A stretch of 64,000 bases of DNA, taken from Methyloferula stellata AR4 (lineage in GTDB: Bacteria; Pseudomonadota; Alphaproteobacteria; Rhizobiales; Beijerinckiaceae). The notes below the pieces were generated by a model. That model worked only from the letters and a program-made list of their open reading frames with translations. It made no database searches and was not told the DNA's origin. The position numbers were made by a program, and so were the translations under genes. How positions within the stretch are numbered: position 1 is the first letter of the stretch; the number at the start of each line of letters is the position of its first letter. The stretch spans positions 362,081 through 426,080 of the forward strand of contig NZ_ARWA01000001.1 of assembly GCF_000385335.1 (NCBI RefSeq), given 5' to 3'. Of this stretch, positions 9,512 to 19,579 are shown in pieces.

Positions 9512-9537
9512 ATATCTGTAGATGATAGGAGTCTTTC

Positions 9538-9921
9538 ATGATCCAAATCGCATATGTGCTTTCCGGCCTGATCGCGGCCGCAATTCTGTTCCTCGGCGCG
9601 CGCTTTTGGTTGGCGCCCGCCACGGCATCAGCCGGGTTCGGCATCGCCGCTTCACCTCCCCTGTCGACCGGATTTACCGCGTGGCTTTCTGTGAAGGGCA
9701 CGCGAGATATCGCGTCGGGCCTTTTTGTCATCCTGCTCATGGCCAATGGATCGCCGCGGTTGGTCGGCGAATTCATGCTCGTGGCGAGCCTCATCGCGTT
9801 TGGCGACATGGTGACAGTCCTTCGATCGGGCGGAAGCAGAGGCGCCGCCTTGGGCATTCATGGCTTTACGGGACTGGTCATTGTCGCAACTGGCACGTGC
9901 CTCATCCTAGGCGCCAACTGA
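9538..9921 (+). CDS. DUF4267 small membrane protein
   Basis: 127 residues with four hydrophobic segments (about 4-22, 40-65, 73-92 and 103-122) and the DUF4267 pattern FWLAPATASAGFGI and VKGTRDIASGLFVI. The function of the family is unknown. These genes are commonly next to TetR regulators, as here. GATAGGAG is the ribosome site. It is the only obvious target of the adjacent TetR operator. Confidence 0.85.
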   Translation: MIQIAYVLSGLIAAAILFLGARFWLAPATASAGFGIAASPPLSTGFTAWLSVKGTRDIASGLFVILLMANGSPRLVGEFMLVASLIAFGDMVTVLRSGGSRGAALGIHGFTGLVIVATGTCLILGAN

Positions 9922-10158
9922 AAACCAGGAACTGAAAAGGGCGAAAGATGCCGACCCCAATGTCGACCGATCCGATCAAGCTCGGTCGAGACTCGGCGCC
10001 TGGAGCCTTGATCGTTTCCTGCAGCAAGTGACGAAGTCGTTCTGAGGCTAGGGCAATGGAAACACCGCGTTCCGCTAATCAATCAACGGATAGTGCTCCC
10101 ATGCGTTTCCGCGGACCGCTCCACGCCGAATCTTGAGTTCGCCCTGACCGCGTCAGTT

Positions 10159-11391
10159 CTACGCCGCTGGCGAGGGCGACTCCCACAGCTCCCGATAATT
10201 GTCGAAATGCGGCAGGATCGGATCGGAGTGCGTTGGCTCCAACAAAGGCATGAGCCTTTTCAGGATCGCGTTCAGCGGAGCCGATGTGTGCCGCACATAG
10301 AGGTCGATCGGATAGAGCGACTGCCGCAGGTGCCATTTCGGATCGTAGTTGAGGCTGCCGCTGTAGAAGCGCTTGTAGCTATTGCCAATCGCCCATTCGA
10401 TGATGTCGCGGAACACCACGTAATAGAGGTTGAGTTCGAAGGCGACGCTATAATCGAAGCCGACATAATCGTGGCAGACCGCATCGCCTTGCACGGTGCA
10501 GAGGCTGAAGGCGATGATCTTCTCGCCCTGCCGCCAGATGAGGAAACGCGCCTTGTCGGGCATCCGCTTTCCAATTTCGCGCAAAAATGCGTTGGTCAGC
10601 TTCTCGAACTTCAAGGGCGAGCGATCGTAGACCGCAAGATAGAGCGGATAAATCTCATCGACCAGGTCGCTGATATCATGCTCGACGCTCATCGTGATCG
10701 CGGGCTTGGCGCGCGCGGCGATTCGTAGCTTGCGGCGCAATTTGCTGCGCATCTGATAGCTCAGCATCCGATCGACGTAATCTTCGAAATTCTTGAACTC
10801 CAAGGCCAGCGTCGTCATCGGCATGCTGGGCGCACGGACGAAACCCGCGCCCTCCAGAACCTGCAGGGGCTTGCGGTAGGAGGCGGGAAACTCCTTAAGC
10901 ACGATCATGACGCAATTGACGTCGCGCGCGACGCGCCGAAGCGACGATGCCAGCAGCGTCGCGGTCGCGGCCTGCGTCGATGCGCTGCCGTCGAGATGTC
11001 CCTCGCCCGCCGCGCAGCCCACCATCAGCGTGCGCGCCTTTAGAAAGCGCGGCCACAGCCGCCTGACCCCCGAAACGAAAGCCCCCATTCGGGCGCCGAC
11101 GCCGGAGGCGAGATCCTGGTCGAGGACGAAGCAGGGCTGGATGGCGGAACCGGCGAGCAGATAAAAATATTCAAATCCGCCGAGCGTGTCTTCCACCAAT
11201 TCGTAGAAGCGGCGATCCTTCCGCTGGTCGAGAAATGCGGTCGGCCAGCGAGCCAAGGTCGCTATTTCGTCGCGCCTGACGATCCTGACCGACCCTGCTG
11301 GAACTTCGCGCGAACTCACCACGCCAGCATCCAGAGCCGGCACAACCGAAACCGCGTTGCGGGCACTGCGTGCCGACGCTAATGGATACAT
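10159..11391 (-). CDS. FemAB/GNAT-like peptidoglycan-type acyltransferase
   Basis: 410 residues. The C-terminal half carries a GNAT/FemAB-like fold: LKFEKLTNAFLREIGKRMPDKARFLIWRQGEKIIAFSLC, then CHDYVGFDYSVAFELNLYYVVFRDIIEWAIGNSYKRFYSGSLNYDPK. This resembles the uncharacterised 'peptidogalycan biosynthesis/recognition' acyltransferases. The substrate cannot be told from sequence. There is no signal peptide, so it is likely cytoplasmic. A GGGGGGA ribosome site precedes the ATG at 11391. No operon partner is visible; the 237 bases 3' of it up to the DUF4267 gene are empty. Confidence 0.75.
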   Translation of the reverse strand: MYPLASARSARNAVSVVPALDAGVVSSREVPAGSVRIVRRDEIATLARWPTAFLDQRKDRRFYELVEDTLGGFEYFYLLAGSAIQPCFVLDQDLASGVGARMGAFVSGVRRLWPRFLKARTLMVGCAAGEGHLDGSASTQAATATLLASSLRRVARDVNCVMIVLKEFPASYRKPLQVLEGAGFVRAPSMPMTTLALEFKNFEDYVDRMLSYQMRSKLRRKLRIAARAKPAITMSVEHDISDLVDEIYPLYLAVYDRSPLKFEKLTNAFLREIGKRMPDKARFLIWRQGEKIIAFSLCTVQGDAVCHDYVGFDYSVAFELNLYYVVFRDIIEWAIGNSYKRFYSGSLNYDPKWHLRQSLYPIDLYVRHTSAPLNAILKRLMPLLEPTHSDPILPHFDNYRELWESPSPAA

Positions 11392-11715
11392 GGCATCCCC
11401 CCTTGGATCGCGGCCATTATGCAGAGGGCGCCGAGCGCGGCTTAAGATCGGTAGCGGGAGAAACTTCGCTTGGGCTCGGTTTTCTTCATCAGCACGCGTT
11501 CGCGTGAAGAATGCCTACGCCGTTGCGGTTCATGCAATGGTTGAAACGATTAGCCCCATCATTTTTTACGATTCTACCACACCGCACGGCGAAGGTATGG
11601 CTTGTCATATGACAGGTGCGCTGCACAATGGCCGTATATCGAGCTGAAACCCTGCGACGTTGCTACAAGCCGGCGAAAACGGTTGCCGCCACCGGCATGC
11701 GGCGCTCGACTTCGC
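11392..11715. other. Gene-free stretch
   Basis: No convincing gene. It contains one perfect 12-bp palindrome, TGTCATATGACA (11603-11614), about 210 bases upstream of the FemAB-like gene, which could be an operator but may be chance. Confidence 0.5.
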
Positions 11716-12273
11716 TTATCCGTGCCGCAGATCGCCGCCGCCGGAAACGGGCTTTTGGCCTTGTGAAAGCAGGATTTCGATTCGCGCATTTACCACCCGG
11801 CACAGTTCTCTTTGATCGGGACCAGACAGCGTGCGCATTCCCTCCTTGATGTAGAGAAGATTACGATATTCGGAACGCGAGCTCTCCGGATGGCGCATCG
11901 TAATCGCAAGGGTCTGATAGGGCTCGGTGCCATTCTCGCTGAAGGGCACCGAATCTATGCCGAGCGACAGAACGCCTCTTTGCGGCCGGCTCGGATCCTC
12001 GATCGTGACGCGAAATTGCTTGTCGCCCGGCTGCGCATGCGTCTTCACCAGCAAGCCGCGGCCGTCGTATGAGGCTTTGACAAGCTCGGCGATTTGCCAA
12101 AGCACATCGCCGAGATAGGTATGCAGGGCTTCCGCATTTGCTCTTTGAGCCGCGATTTTTTCCGCTTCCTTATAGGCGGCGGCGACATGCTGCGGCAGCA
12201 GCTCATGGGCCTTGCGTCTGGCTTTCAAAGCCGATTTGGAGGCCGCTTTCCTGAATTCCTCAAAATTCAACAT
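11716..12273 (-). CDS. Hypothetical protein, 185 residues
   Basis: Family not recognised. The protein is soluble. An N-terminal charged helical part (EEFRKAASKSALKARRKAHELLPQHVAAAYKEAEKIAAQ) is followed by a mixed region with KQFRVTIEDPSRP and a helical C-terminus. No signal peptide or membrane segment is seen. The start is supported by AAAGGGGGG immediately upstream of ATG 12273, which also argues that the gene is real. It is isolated between the malic-enzyme cluster and the FemAB-like gene. Confidence 0.7.
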   Translation of the reverse strand: MLNFEEFRKAASKSALKARRKAHELLPQHVAAAYKEAEKIAAQRANAEALHTYLGDVLWQIAELVKASYDGRGLLVKTHAQPGDKQFRVTIEDPSRPQRGVLSLGIDSVPFSENGTEPYQTLAITMRHPESSRSEYRNLLYIKEGMRTLSGPDQRELCRVVNARIEILLSQGQKPVSGGGDLRHG

Positions 12274-12545
12274 TTTGCCCCCCTTTACTCAGGGGCAGTC
12301 TCGGCGGCCGGCAGAAGCGGATAACGGTCATCTAAGCCGTCGTCCTTGTTCATGATCCCATTTGCTTCCCATCTATGCCGCTCGCTCACTCCGTCAGGCC
12401 CTAGCCTTGAATGCTACACGCTGAAAGTGGGCTTGGCGCAAGAATATTGCAAATCTGAACAGGCCAGTTCAACGCGCCCGCCATTTCTGCTGAAGACAAG
12501 CGGTGCGGCGAGGCCGATGGCGATCGCCGCTGCCTTGCATAGAGT

Positions 12546-14189
12546 TCAGGCCGGATAGACAGGATGATAGACGGCGTTGCGAATATGGGCGTCTATGTCC
12601 GCTGGCTTCGGCACGCGGGCGAGGCCCTTGTCGAAAATATAGGCGGCGACGCGCCCGGCCACATGCAGCGAAGCCTCGAAGATCCTGCTCTGCGGCGGAT
12701 AGATCAAGCCCTTGGCGAGATTATCCTCCGTGACCTGCTCCGCGACGGCCTTGGCCGCGACGATGAACATCTCTTCGGTCACGCGGGTGGATTCCGTTGC
12801 AAAGACAGCCATGCCCATGGCCGGGAAAATATAGACATTGTTTCCCTGGCCCGGCACGAAGGTCTGACCCGCGATCTCAACCGGCGGGAAAGGACTGCCG
12901 CTCGCAAAGATCGCTTTGCCATGCGACCAGCGATAGGCCTCGTCCGCCGTGCATTCGGACCGCGAGGTCGGATTTGAATAAGGAAAGATGATCGGCCTTT
13001 CGTTGATCGCGGACATGGCCTCAATCACTTTCTGGTTGAAGAGTTTCGGCACGGTCGAGACGCCGATGATGCCGGTCGGACGCAGCACTTTGATCGCCTC
13101 GACGAAGCTTGAGATGGGCGCATGATCCAGCGCGAAGGGCTTCTGGAAATCGGCGAGATCGGTGCGCGATGTCACCATCAGCCCGTTGATGTCGAAAAGC
13201 GCATTGCGGGCGCGCGACGCTTTGATATCCATGCCTTGGAGCGCCATGGCCTCGCTGATCAGCTCCGCGATTCCAGTCGCGGCCGATCCGCCGCCCAGAA
13301 ATAAAAACCGCTGATCGGCGAGCTTCTGGCCCGAGATGCGCAGCGCGCCAAAAATGCCGGCGAGCGCGACCGCCGCCGTGCCCTGGATATCGTCATTATA
13401 GGTGCAGATCTTGTCACGGTAGCGCTCCAGGATCGGCACGGCATTGATATTGGCGAAATCCTCCCATTGGATGCAGCATTTCGGATAGAGCGCCTGCACG
13501 GCCTCGACGAATTCGTCGATGAAGGCGTCGTATTCCGCGCCGCGGACGCGATGCCGTTCGAGACCGAGATAAAGCGGATCGTCGAGCAGTTCCTGATTAT
13601 TGGTGCCGACATCGAGTGTGATCGGCAAACAATATTGCGGCGGCACGCCGGCACATGCCGTATAAAGCGCGAGCTTACCGATCGGAATGCCGGCGCCGCC
13701 GACGCCCTGATCGCCGAGGCCCAAAATGCGCTCGCCATCGGTAACGACGATAAAGCGGACATCCTTCTGCGGCCAGTTGCTCAAGATTTCGCGCAAACGG
13801 CCGCGCGCGCTGATCGGCAGATACATGCCGCGCGACGCCCGAAAAATATGATCGAATTTCTGGCAGGCTTCGCCCACGGTCGGCGTATAGACGAGCGGCA
13901 TGAAGGTCGCCGGATCCGACATCAAGACCGCATAAAACAAGGTTTCGTTGCGCGATTGCAGATCGGACAGGAACAGATATCTCTGCAGATCATTGTCGAG
14001 ATTGCTCAGTTCTTCATGGGTTCGCGCGATCTGAAGCTCGAGACTACAGACGCGCGGGGGCAGCAATCCCTCGATACGATGGGCGCGGCGCTCGGCTTCT
14101 GAAAAGGCCGTGCCTTTATTCAAATGCGGATTATGCAGGACCTCATAACCGGTTTCAGCGATTTGAAGCGATGGCACGGGGGTCGACAT
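12546..14189 (-). CDS. maeA: NAD-dependent malic enzyme (decarboxylating)
   Basis: Oxidatively decarboxylates malate to pyruvate. 547 residues, the size of the ScfA/MaeA class, without the phosphotransacetylase-like tail of the other alphaproteobacterial malic enzymes. Visible features are FYAVLMSDPATFMPLVYTPTVG near the N-terminus, GLGDQGVGGAGIPIGKLALY, the metal/malate site ILERYRDKICTYNDDIQGTA, and the nucleotide-binding FLGGGSAATGIAELI. The ATG at 14189 has AAAGGA upstream and is preferred to an in-frame start that would overlap fumC. It follows fumC by 26 bases and is likely co-transcribed with it. Confidence 0.94.
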   Translation of the reverse strand: MSTPVPSLQIAETGYEVLHNPHLNKGTAFSEAERRAHRIEGLLPPRVCSLELQIARTHEELSNLDNDLQRYLFLSDLQSRNETLFYAVLMSDPATFMPLVYTPTVGEACQKFDHIFRASRGMYLPISARGRLREILSNWPQKDVRFIVVTDGERILGLGDQGVGGAGIPIGKLALYTACAGVPPQYCLPITLDVGTNNQELLDDPLYLGLERHRVRGAEYDAFIDEFVEAVQALYPKCCIQWEDFANINAVPILERYRDKICTYNDDIQGTAAVALAGIFGALRISGQKLADQRFLFLGGGSAATGIAELISEAMALQGMDIKASRARNALFDINGLMVTSRTDLADFQKPFALDHAPISSFVEAIKVLRPTGIIGVSTVPKLFNQKVIEAMSAINERPIIFPYSNPTSRSECTADEAYRWSHGKAIFASGSPFPPVEIAGQTFVPGQGNNVYIFPAMGMAVFATESTRVTEEMFIVAAKAVAEQVTEDNLAKGLIYPPQSRIFEASLHVAGRVAAYIFDKGLARVPKPADIDAHIRNAVYHPVYPA

Positions 14190-14215
14190 AGGTCTGTCCT
14201 TTACGATCTTGCAGA

Positions 14216-15589
14216 TCACACCATTTTTGCCGGATCGATCACCCGGTCGAAGTCCGCTTCGCTGACGAAGCCAAGCTGCAGGGCCGCGTCTTTGAGCGTG
14301 AGATCGTCATGCATCGCAAGATGCGCGATCTTCGCGGCCTTATCGTAGCCGATCAAAGGCACGAGCGCGGTCACCAACATCAGCGAATGCGCCACATTTT
14401 CCGCGATCTTCTTTTCGTTCGGCTGCGCGCCTTCGATGAGATGTTTTTTGAAATTTTCCGTCCCATCGGCAAGCAAAATGATCGATTGCATGATGTTTGC
14501 GATCATCAGCGGCTTATAGACATTCATTTCCAGATAGCCCCCGGCGCCGCCGAAACCGACAGCGACATCATTGCCCATCACCTGGGCGGCGATCATGGTC
14601 AAAGCCTCGACCTGAGTCGGGTTGATCTTGCCCGGCATGATCGAGGAACCCGGTTCGTTTTCCGGAATCATAAGCTCAGCATAGCCCGAACAGGACATCA
14701 GTCTTATGTCATTCGCAATTTTATAGAGCGAAACCGCGAGCGTCCTCAAAGTGCCTGAAAGCTGCACGAGCGCATCATGCGCGCCCTGCACGGCGAATTT
14801 GTTCGGCGCAGTGATAAAGGGGAGGCCCGTCAGGCGCGCGATCTCGGCTGCGGCCGCTGCCGCGAAGCCCGGCCCGGCATTGATGCCCGTGCCGACCGCC
14901 GTGCCGCCCAGCGCCAGCTTATAGACGCCTTTCAGCGCGTCCTCGATCCGTTCGAGATCGTCGGCGAGCATGCCTTCATAACCCGACCATTCCTGGCCAA
15001 GCGTGAGCGGTGTCGCATCCTGCATATGGGTGCGCCCGATCTTGACGATATGATTCCATTCTTTCGCCTTGACGGCGATCGCATCGCGCAAGGCTGCGAC
15101 AGCGGGCACGAGCCGGCCGGTGACGCCGACGGCCGCTGCTATATACATCGCCGAAGGAAAGGTGTCGTTCGACGATTGCGACATGTTCACGTGATCGTTC
15201 GGATGGACCGGCTGTTTGCTGCCGAGCGGCGTGCCGGCAAGCTGGCTCGACCGGTTGGAGATGACCTCGTTGACATTCATGTTGAACTGGGTGCCGCTGC
15301 CCGTCATCCAGACATGCAGCGGGAACATATCGTGATGTTGGCCGGATAAGATTTCATCACAGACTTGGACGATGAGACCGTAGACGCGGGCATCGAGGCT
15401 TCCACCCGCATGATTGGCAGTCGCCGCGGCACGTTTCAAAATCGCATAGGCCGTGATCATCTCGCGCGGGATAAGATCCTGGCCTATGCTGAAATAATGC
15501 AGCGAGCGCTGCGTCTGCGCGCCCCAGAGCTTGTCGGCCGGAACATCGACTTCGCCGAGACTGTCGGATTCTTTGCGAATCTCCATCAT
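14216..15589 (-). CDS. fumC: Class II fumarate hydratase
   Basis: Interconverts fumarate and malate in the TCA cycle without an iron-sulphur cluster. 457 residues from the ATG at 15589 (GGAGGA ribosome site), typical for FumC. The superfamily signature [13 protein letters not shown] lies near residue 318. [15 protein letters not shown] and [19 protein letters not shown] mark the substrate sites. It lies between the PoxB-type gene and malic enzyme on the same strand, so fumarate could be channelled through malate to pyruvate. Confidence 0.95.
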   Translation of the reverse strand: MMEIRKESDSLGEVDVPADKLWGAQTQRSLHYFSIGQDLIPREMITAYAILKRAAATANHAGGSLDARVYGLIVQVCDEILSGQHHDMFPLHVWMTGSGTQFNMNVNEVISNRSSQLAGTPLGSKQPVHPNDHVNMSQSSNDTFPSAMYIAAAVGVTGRLVPAVAALRDAIAVKAKEWNHIVKIGRTHMQDATPLTLGQEWSGYEGMLADDLERIEDALKGVYKLALGGTAVGTGINAGPGFAAAAAAEIARLTGLPFITAPNKFAVQGAHDALVQLSGTLRTLAVSLYKIANDIRLMSCSGYAELMIPENEPGSSIMPGKINPTQVEALTMIAAQVMGNDVAVGFGGAGGYLEMNVYKPLMIANIMQSIILLADGTENFKKHLIEGAQPNEKKIAENVAHSLMLVTALVPLIGYDKAAKIAHLAMHDDLTLKDAALQLGFVSEADFDRVIDPAKMV

Positions 15590-15678
15590 CTGTCCTCCGC
15601 TCCGGCGGATGCCACCCGCTGCACCATTTATAGCGCACGATCTTATCCAAAAGGTCTCCGCCCTTTGGCGATAATGCT

Positions 15679-17409
15679 TTAACGCCAAAGATTGGTGCGC
15701 GCGAGTTCAAGCACTTCGTCAACCTTGCCGCCGATCACCGCCTTGAGTGTATAGAGCGTGAAGCCTTTCGCCATTTCCGCGGTGATCTTCGGCGGGATCG
15801 CGAGCTCCTGCCGGTTCACAACGGCATCGACAAGCACAGGTCCATTATGCGCGAGCGCCGCCTTGATGCCTGGCTCGACCTCTCCCGCATCCTCGATCCT
15901 TATGCCCTTGATGCCGGCGGCTTCCGCCATGGCGGCAAAATTAGGATTCTTGAACCCGGTGCCGAAATCGATAAAGCCCGTCGATTTCTGCTCAAGTTCC
16001 ACGAAGCCCAAAGTGCCATTGTTGAAGACGACGATTTTGACCGGCAGGCCGAGCTGCGCGAGGCTCAGAAAATCGCCCATCAGCATGGCGAAGCCGCCGT
16101 CCCCCGAAAGCGAGATCACCTGCCGGTTCGGAAACGTCGCTTGCGCGCCGATCGCCTGCGCCATCGCATTGGCCATGGAGCCGTGCCAGAAGGAACCGAT
16201 CAGCCGCCGCGCACCGTTCATGGCGAGATAGCGCGCGGCCCACACCGTCGGCAGGCCGACGTCGCAAGTGAAGATCGCGTCCACGCTGGCAAAATCGCTG
16301 ATCGCCTTTGCCACCTGCTGCGGATGCACAAGCCTCTTGCCCGGCACGCCTTTGGCCAATTCATCAAGGCCTTCGCGCGCCTTTTTATAATGGCCTATCG
16401 CCTGATCGAGATGTTTGCGCTCTTTCTTTTCGGTGAGCAGCGGCAAGAGCGCATCGAGCGTCGCGCCGACCTCGCCGACAAGGCCAAGATCAATCGGCGC
16501 GCGCTTGCCGAGCTGCTCCGGCCTGATGTCGATTTGCGCGATCTTAGCCGTGCCTTGCGGATAGAATTGGCGATAGGGAAAATCTGTCCCGAGCATCAAA
16601 AGCGCGTCGCAATCGTTCATCGCGAAATAGCCGGATGAAAAACCGATGAGCCCAGTCATGCCGACATCGTAAGGATTGTCCCATTCGACATATTCCTTGC
16701 CCTTGAGCGCATGCACCATCGGCGCCTTCAGCTTTTCGCCCAAAGCCAGGAGCTGGCTATGCGCGCCAGCGCAGCCAGATCCACAAAGGAGCGTCACGCG
16801 GCCAGCCCCGTTCAAGAGATTGGCGAGCGCCTTGAGATCGGCTTCTTTCGGCACGACCACGGGCTCGGATGGAATCAGGCTCGCGAAGGTCGGCACGGGC
16901 GCTTCGACCGCCTCGTGAAGCGCAACGTCGCCGGGAATCACGATGACCGCGGCACCGCGCTTGCCGACGGCTTCGCGGATCGCAATTTCGACGACGCGGG
17001 GCATCTGACTCGGGCTGGAGATCAGCTCGCAATAATGGCTGCATTCCTTGAACAGGTTTTCGGGATGGGTTTCCTGAAAATAGCCGGAGCCGATCTCGGC
17101 GGAGGGAATATGCGCGGCGATCGCCAGCACCGGCACGCGGGAGCGGTGACAATCGAAGAGCCCGTTGATGAGATGGAGATTGCCGGGACCGCAGCTTCCG
17201 GCACAGACGGCAAGCGAGCCTGTCAGATGCGCTTCGGCACTCGCAGCGAAGGCTGCGACTTCCTCGTGCCGGACATGCAGCCATTGAATCTTGCCTTGGC
17301 GGCGGATGGCATCGGTGAACCCGTTCAGGCTATCGCCGACGATGCCGTAGATGCGCTGAACGCCAGCGGCCGCGAGGACCTCGGCGAATTGATCAGCAAC
17401 CGTCTTCAT
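15679..17409 (-). CDS. poxB: Thiamine-diphosphate pyruvate:quinone oxidoreductase (PoxB-type)
   Basis: 576 residues with three domains. The Pyr domain (1-180) has the catalytic Glu in [20 protein letters not shown] and [17 protein letters not shown]. The central FAD-type domain includes [21 protein letters not shown]. The PP domain has the TPP motif [18 protein letters not shown]. The closest match is pyruvate dehydrogenase (quinone), which makes acetate and CO2 at the membrane; related decarboxylases cannot be excluded. GAAGGAG stands before ATG 17409. It is first in the minus-strand run poxB-fumC-maeA, with an 89-base gap to fumC. Confidence 0.88.
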   Translation of the reverse strand: MKTVADQFAEVLAAAGVQRIYGIVGDSLNGFTDAIRRQGKIQWLHVRHEEVAAFAASAEAHLTGSLAVCAGSCGPGNLHLINGLFDCHRSRVPVLAIAAHIPSAEIGSGYFQETHPENLFKECSHYCELISSPSQMPRVVEIAIREAVGKRGAAVIVIPGDVALHEAVEAPVPTFASLIPSEPVVVPKEADLKALANLLNGAGRVTLLCGSGCAGAHSQLLALGEKLKAPMVHALKGKEYVEWDNPYDVGMTGLIGFSSGYFAMNDCDALLMLGTDFPYRQFYPQGTAKIAQIDIRPEQLGKRAPIDLGLVGEVGATLDALLPLLTEKKERKHLDQAIGHYKKAREGLDELAKGVPGKRLVHPQQVAKAISDFASVDAIFTCDVGLPTVWAARYLAMNGARRLIGSFWHGSMANAMAQAIGAQATFPNRQVISLSGDGGFAMLMGDFLSLAQLGLPVKIVVFNNGTLGFVELEQKSTGFIDFGTGFKNPNFAAMAEAAGIKGIRIEDAGEVEPGIKAALAHNGPVLVDAVVNRQELAIPPKITAEMAKGFTLYTLKAVIGGKVDEVLELARTNLWR

Positions 17410-17669
17410 GCTTATGCTCCTTCACTCCCGCGCGACGCTCGGGCGCGGCTGAGGAAGAGATAGAGCGCTGAGCGGCAATGCGAAGCCTTGGCCGTTGAGT
17501 TTTGGCCGTTGCGTTTTGGCGCTTGAGTTCTTGAGAGCCGATCCGGCCGAAACGCGCGGTCCTGGCCGCTGCGGCGCCGGCGCCCCACCGGGATGGAACG
17601 GCTTTGCCTCAAATGTGCTAGATGTCGCACAACAGGCTGCCGTCAGGCGGCGATTTCACGCGAGACGCG

Positions 17670-18281
17670 ATGACCGACAGCGACGCCGACGCAAGGCACA
17701 AAGAAAAAATGATTAAGCGCAAGGCGTTGCAAGATGCCGAAGTCGCGTCGAAGACGATTGCCGAAAAGGGCCTGCTGATCGTCAACACTGGTACGGGCAA
17801 AGGCAAGTCGACGGCCGCCTTCGGCCTTGTTCTGCGCGCGCTCGGACATGGGTTTCGCGTCGGCATCGTGCAATTCATCAAGGGCGCTTGGGAAACCGGC
17901 GAGCGTACCGCTCTGGCGCGCTTTCCCGATCTCATTTCCTGGCACACGATGGGCGAGGGCTTCACCTGGGAGACGCAAGACCGCGCCCGCGATGTCGCCG
18001 CGGCGCAAAAAGCCTGGGCCAAGGCGCGCGAGTTGATGGACGATCCATCCATCAAGCTTCTCGTTCTCGACGAATTGAACATCGCGCTACGCTACGATTA
18101 TCTGGCCCTGGCCGATGTCCTGGCCGCGCTCGAAACGCGCAGGCCGGATCTGCATGTCATCGTCACCGGACGCAATGCGAAGCCGGAGCTTCTCGCCATC
18201 GCCGATCTCGTGACCGAGATGGGGCTCGTCAAACATCATTTTCAGGCAGGCGTGAAGGCGCAGGCCGGAATCGAGTTCTGA
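17670..18281 (+). CDS. cobO: Cob(I)yrinic acid a,c-diamide adenosyltransferase
   Basis: Adds the 5'-deoxyadenosyl ligand to cobalt(I) corrinoids. The P-loop NTGTGKGKSTAAFG and the blocks WHTMGEGFTWETQDR and LVLDELNIALRYDYL define the BtuR/CobO family. The start at 17670 gives 203 residues beginning MTDSDADARHKEKM, like relatives. An ATG at 17622 would add 16 residues, and neither start has a strong ribosome site. It is divergent from poxB and separated from the rest of the cobalamin genes by a riboswitch, so it is probably expressed from its own promoter. Confidence 0.93.
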   Translation: MTDSDADARHKEKMIKRKALQDAEVASKTIAEKGLLIVNTGTGKGKSTAAFGLVLRALGHGFRVGIVQFIKGAWETGERTALARFPDLISWHTMGEGFTWETQDRARDVAAAQKAWAKARELMDDPSIKLLVLDELNIALRYDYLALADVLAALETRRPDLHVIVTGRNAKPELLAIADLVTEMGLVKHHFQAGVKAQAGIEF

Positions 18282-18352
18282 TCCGTGCCTCTGGAGCGGG
18301 CCGCCCCAAAGATTGACTTCCGCGGTCGCCGCGCCCACAATTCGATCATACG

Positions 18353-18540
18353 ATGGTCCTTCATTCAGAAGGTGAAAAGGGAATGCGGCCGGATCGGTCC
18401 CCAAGACCGGTGCGGACAATCCGTAGCTGCCCCCGCAACTGTGAACGGGAAGTCGGATACGAAAGCCACTGGTCTTAAGAGACTGGGAAGGTCGTATGCG
18501 ATGTCGATCCGTGAGCCAGGAGACCTGCCATCGAGCCCTA
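18353..18540 (+). promoter_or_regulatory. Cobalamin riboswitch
   Basis: The leader of cbtB has the conserved cobalamin-aptamer parts in order: AAAGGGAATGCGG near 18376, GCTGCCCCCGCAACTGTGA at 18426-18444, GCCACTGG at 18465, and the B12 box GAGCCAGGAGACCTGCC at 18513-18529. It precedes the ribosome site of cbtB by about 30 bases, so B12 binding should shut down expression of the uptake and biosynthesis genes downstream. End points are approximate. No separate U-run terminator hairpin is evident, which points to control of translation initiation. Confidence 0.92.
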
Positions 18541-18579
18541 TAACCCTGAGACTGCCGGTGGGGCGGGACGGAGGATCGT

Positions 18580-18777
18580 ATGAACACCCAAAACCAAAGC
18601 CTGGATCAAACACTTGCCGCTGCGGCGCCCGCCGCCCGTATCGAGGTTTTGAAAGCCGCCCTTGTGGCTTTTGTCGCCGGGAGCGCGCTCGTCTACGCCA
18701 TGGGCTTCGCCCATCCGAGCCTTCTTCACAATGCGGCGCATGATTGGCGCCACGGCATGAACTTCCCCTGCCATTAG
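18580..18777 (+). CDS. cbtB: Cobalt transporter small subunit CbtB
   Basis: 65 residues. One membrane segment (about 23-43) is followed by a His-rich tail (HNAAHDWRHGMNFPCH), which is the CbtB signature. It is thought to work with CbtA in cobalt uptake. GGAGG stands 8 bases before the ATG. First gene after the riboswitch. Confidence 0.9.
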   Translation: MNTQNQSLDQTLAAAAPAARIEVLKAALVAFVAGSALVYAMGFAHPSLLHNAAHDWRHGMNFPCH

Positions 18778-18779
18778 GT

Positions 18780-18823
18780 GCATGATTCTGAAAAGTTACA
18801 GACTTTTCGGACCAAGATCATGC
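18780..18823. repeat. Small palindromic repeat between cbtB and cbtA
   Basis: GCATGAT at 18780-18786 and ATCATGC at 18817-18823 enclose CTGAAAAG...CTTTTCGG. The layout (a purine-rich AAAAG arm facing CTTTTC inside an ATGAT/ATCAT outer stem) resembles the 5.1 kb and cobB elements. It directly follows the cbtB stop codon. Confidence 0.7.
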
Positions 18824-18844
18824 GCCGGAAATCGAGGGGCTCTC

Positions 18845-19579
18845 ATGTTGAAGCGCGTTTTTTCGACCGGCTTGCTGGCCGGCCTCGTCGCAGGCTTGGC
18901 CCTTGCCATCCTGCAACATTTCATCACCGTCCCGCTGATTCTGACGGCCGAGGTCTATGAAACAGCGGCCGAAGCCGCCGCGACACCGGCGGTACATGAT
19001 CATGGCGCCGGCGATCATCATCACGATCATGCCGCACAGGACCAGCCGAAAGAATGGTCGCCCGCCGACGGGCTCGAACGGACTCTCTCGACCTCCGTCG
19101 CGACCATCGTCACCGCCATCGGCTTCGCGCTGATTCTGCTCGCCGCCATGCTGCTGGCGGGCGAAGAGATCACGCCCATGCGCGCTTTGGCCTGGGCCGC
19201 CTGCGGCTTCGCGGCGACTGGCCTTGCGACAGGGTTGGGCCTTGCGCCGGAATTGCCGGGCAGTGCCGGCGCGGCGCTTGAGTCACGGCAGATCTGGTGG
19301 ATCGCGACCGCCTTCGCAACGGCGCTCGGACTCTATCTCATGTTCCGCGCGACGCCACTCTGGGCGCGGCTCGGCGGCTTGGTCCTCGTGCTTCTGCCGC
19401 ATGCGATCGGCGCGCCGCATGCGCATAATTATGTCAGCACGGCCCCTGCCGAACTCGCGGCGCAATTCACGGCCTCTTCGCTTGTCGTCCATGCCGCGCT
19501 CTGGGTGATCGTTGGCGTCAGCGTCGGATATTTCTGGATGCGCATGGGCTCGCCTGCCGAAATGGAAGCGAGCCGATGA
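18845..19579 (+). CDS. cbtA: Cobalt transporter subunit CbtA
   Basis: 244 residues with about five membrane segments. A His-rich loop after the first helix (HDHGAGDHHHDHAAQD) is a plausible metal-capture site. The C-terminal LLPHAIGAPHAHNYVS and WVIVGVSVGYFWMR match the CbtA family. The ATG at 18845 gives the conserved MLKRVFSTGLLAGLVAG start; a longer frame reads through the preceding repeat and is unlikely. The stop overlaps the cobW start (ATGA at 19576). Confidence 0.9.
   Translation: MLKRVFSTGLLAGLVAGLALAILQHFITVPLILTAEVYETAAEAAATPAVHDHGAGDHHHDHAAQDQPKEWSPADGLERTLSTSVATIVTAIGFALILLAAMLLAGEEITPMRALAWAACGFAATGLATGLGLAPELPGSAGAALESRQIWWIATAFATALGLYLMFRATPLWARLGGLVLVLLPHAIGAPHAHNYVSTAPAELAAQFTASSLVVHAALWVIVGVSVGYFWMRMGSPAEMEASR

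Noticed and set aside
7391..9937. tRNA-Gly as integration site of a small island
   Set aside because: The accessory-looking genes follow the tRNA, but no second copy of its 3' end, integrase or transposase was found by eye.
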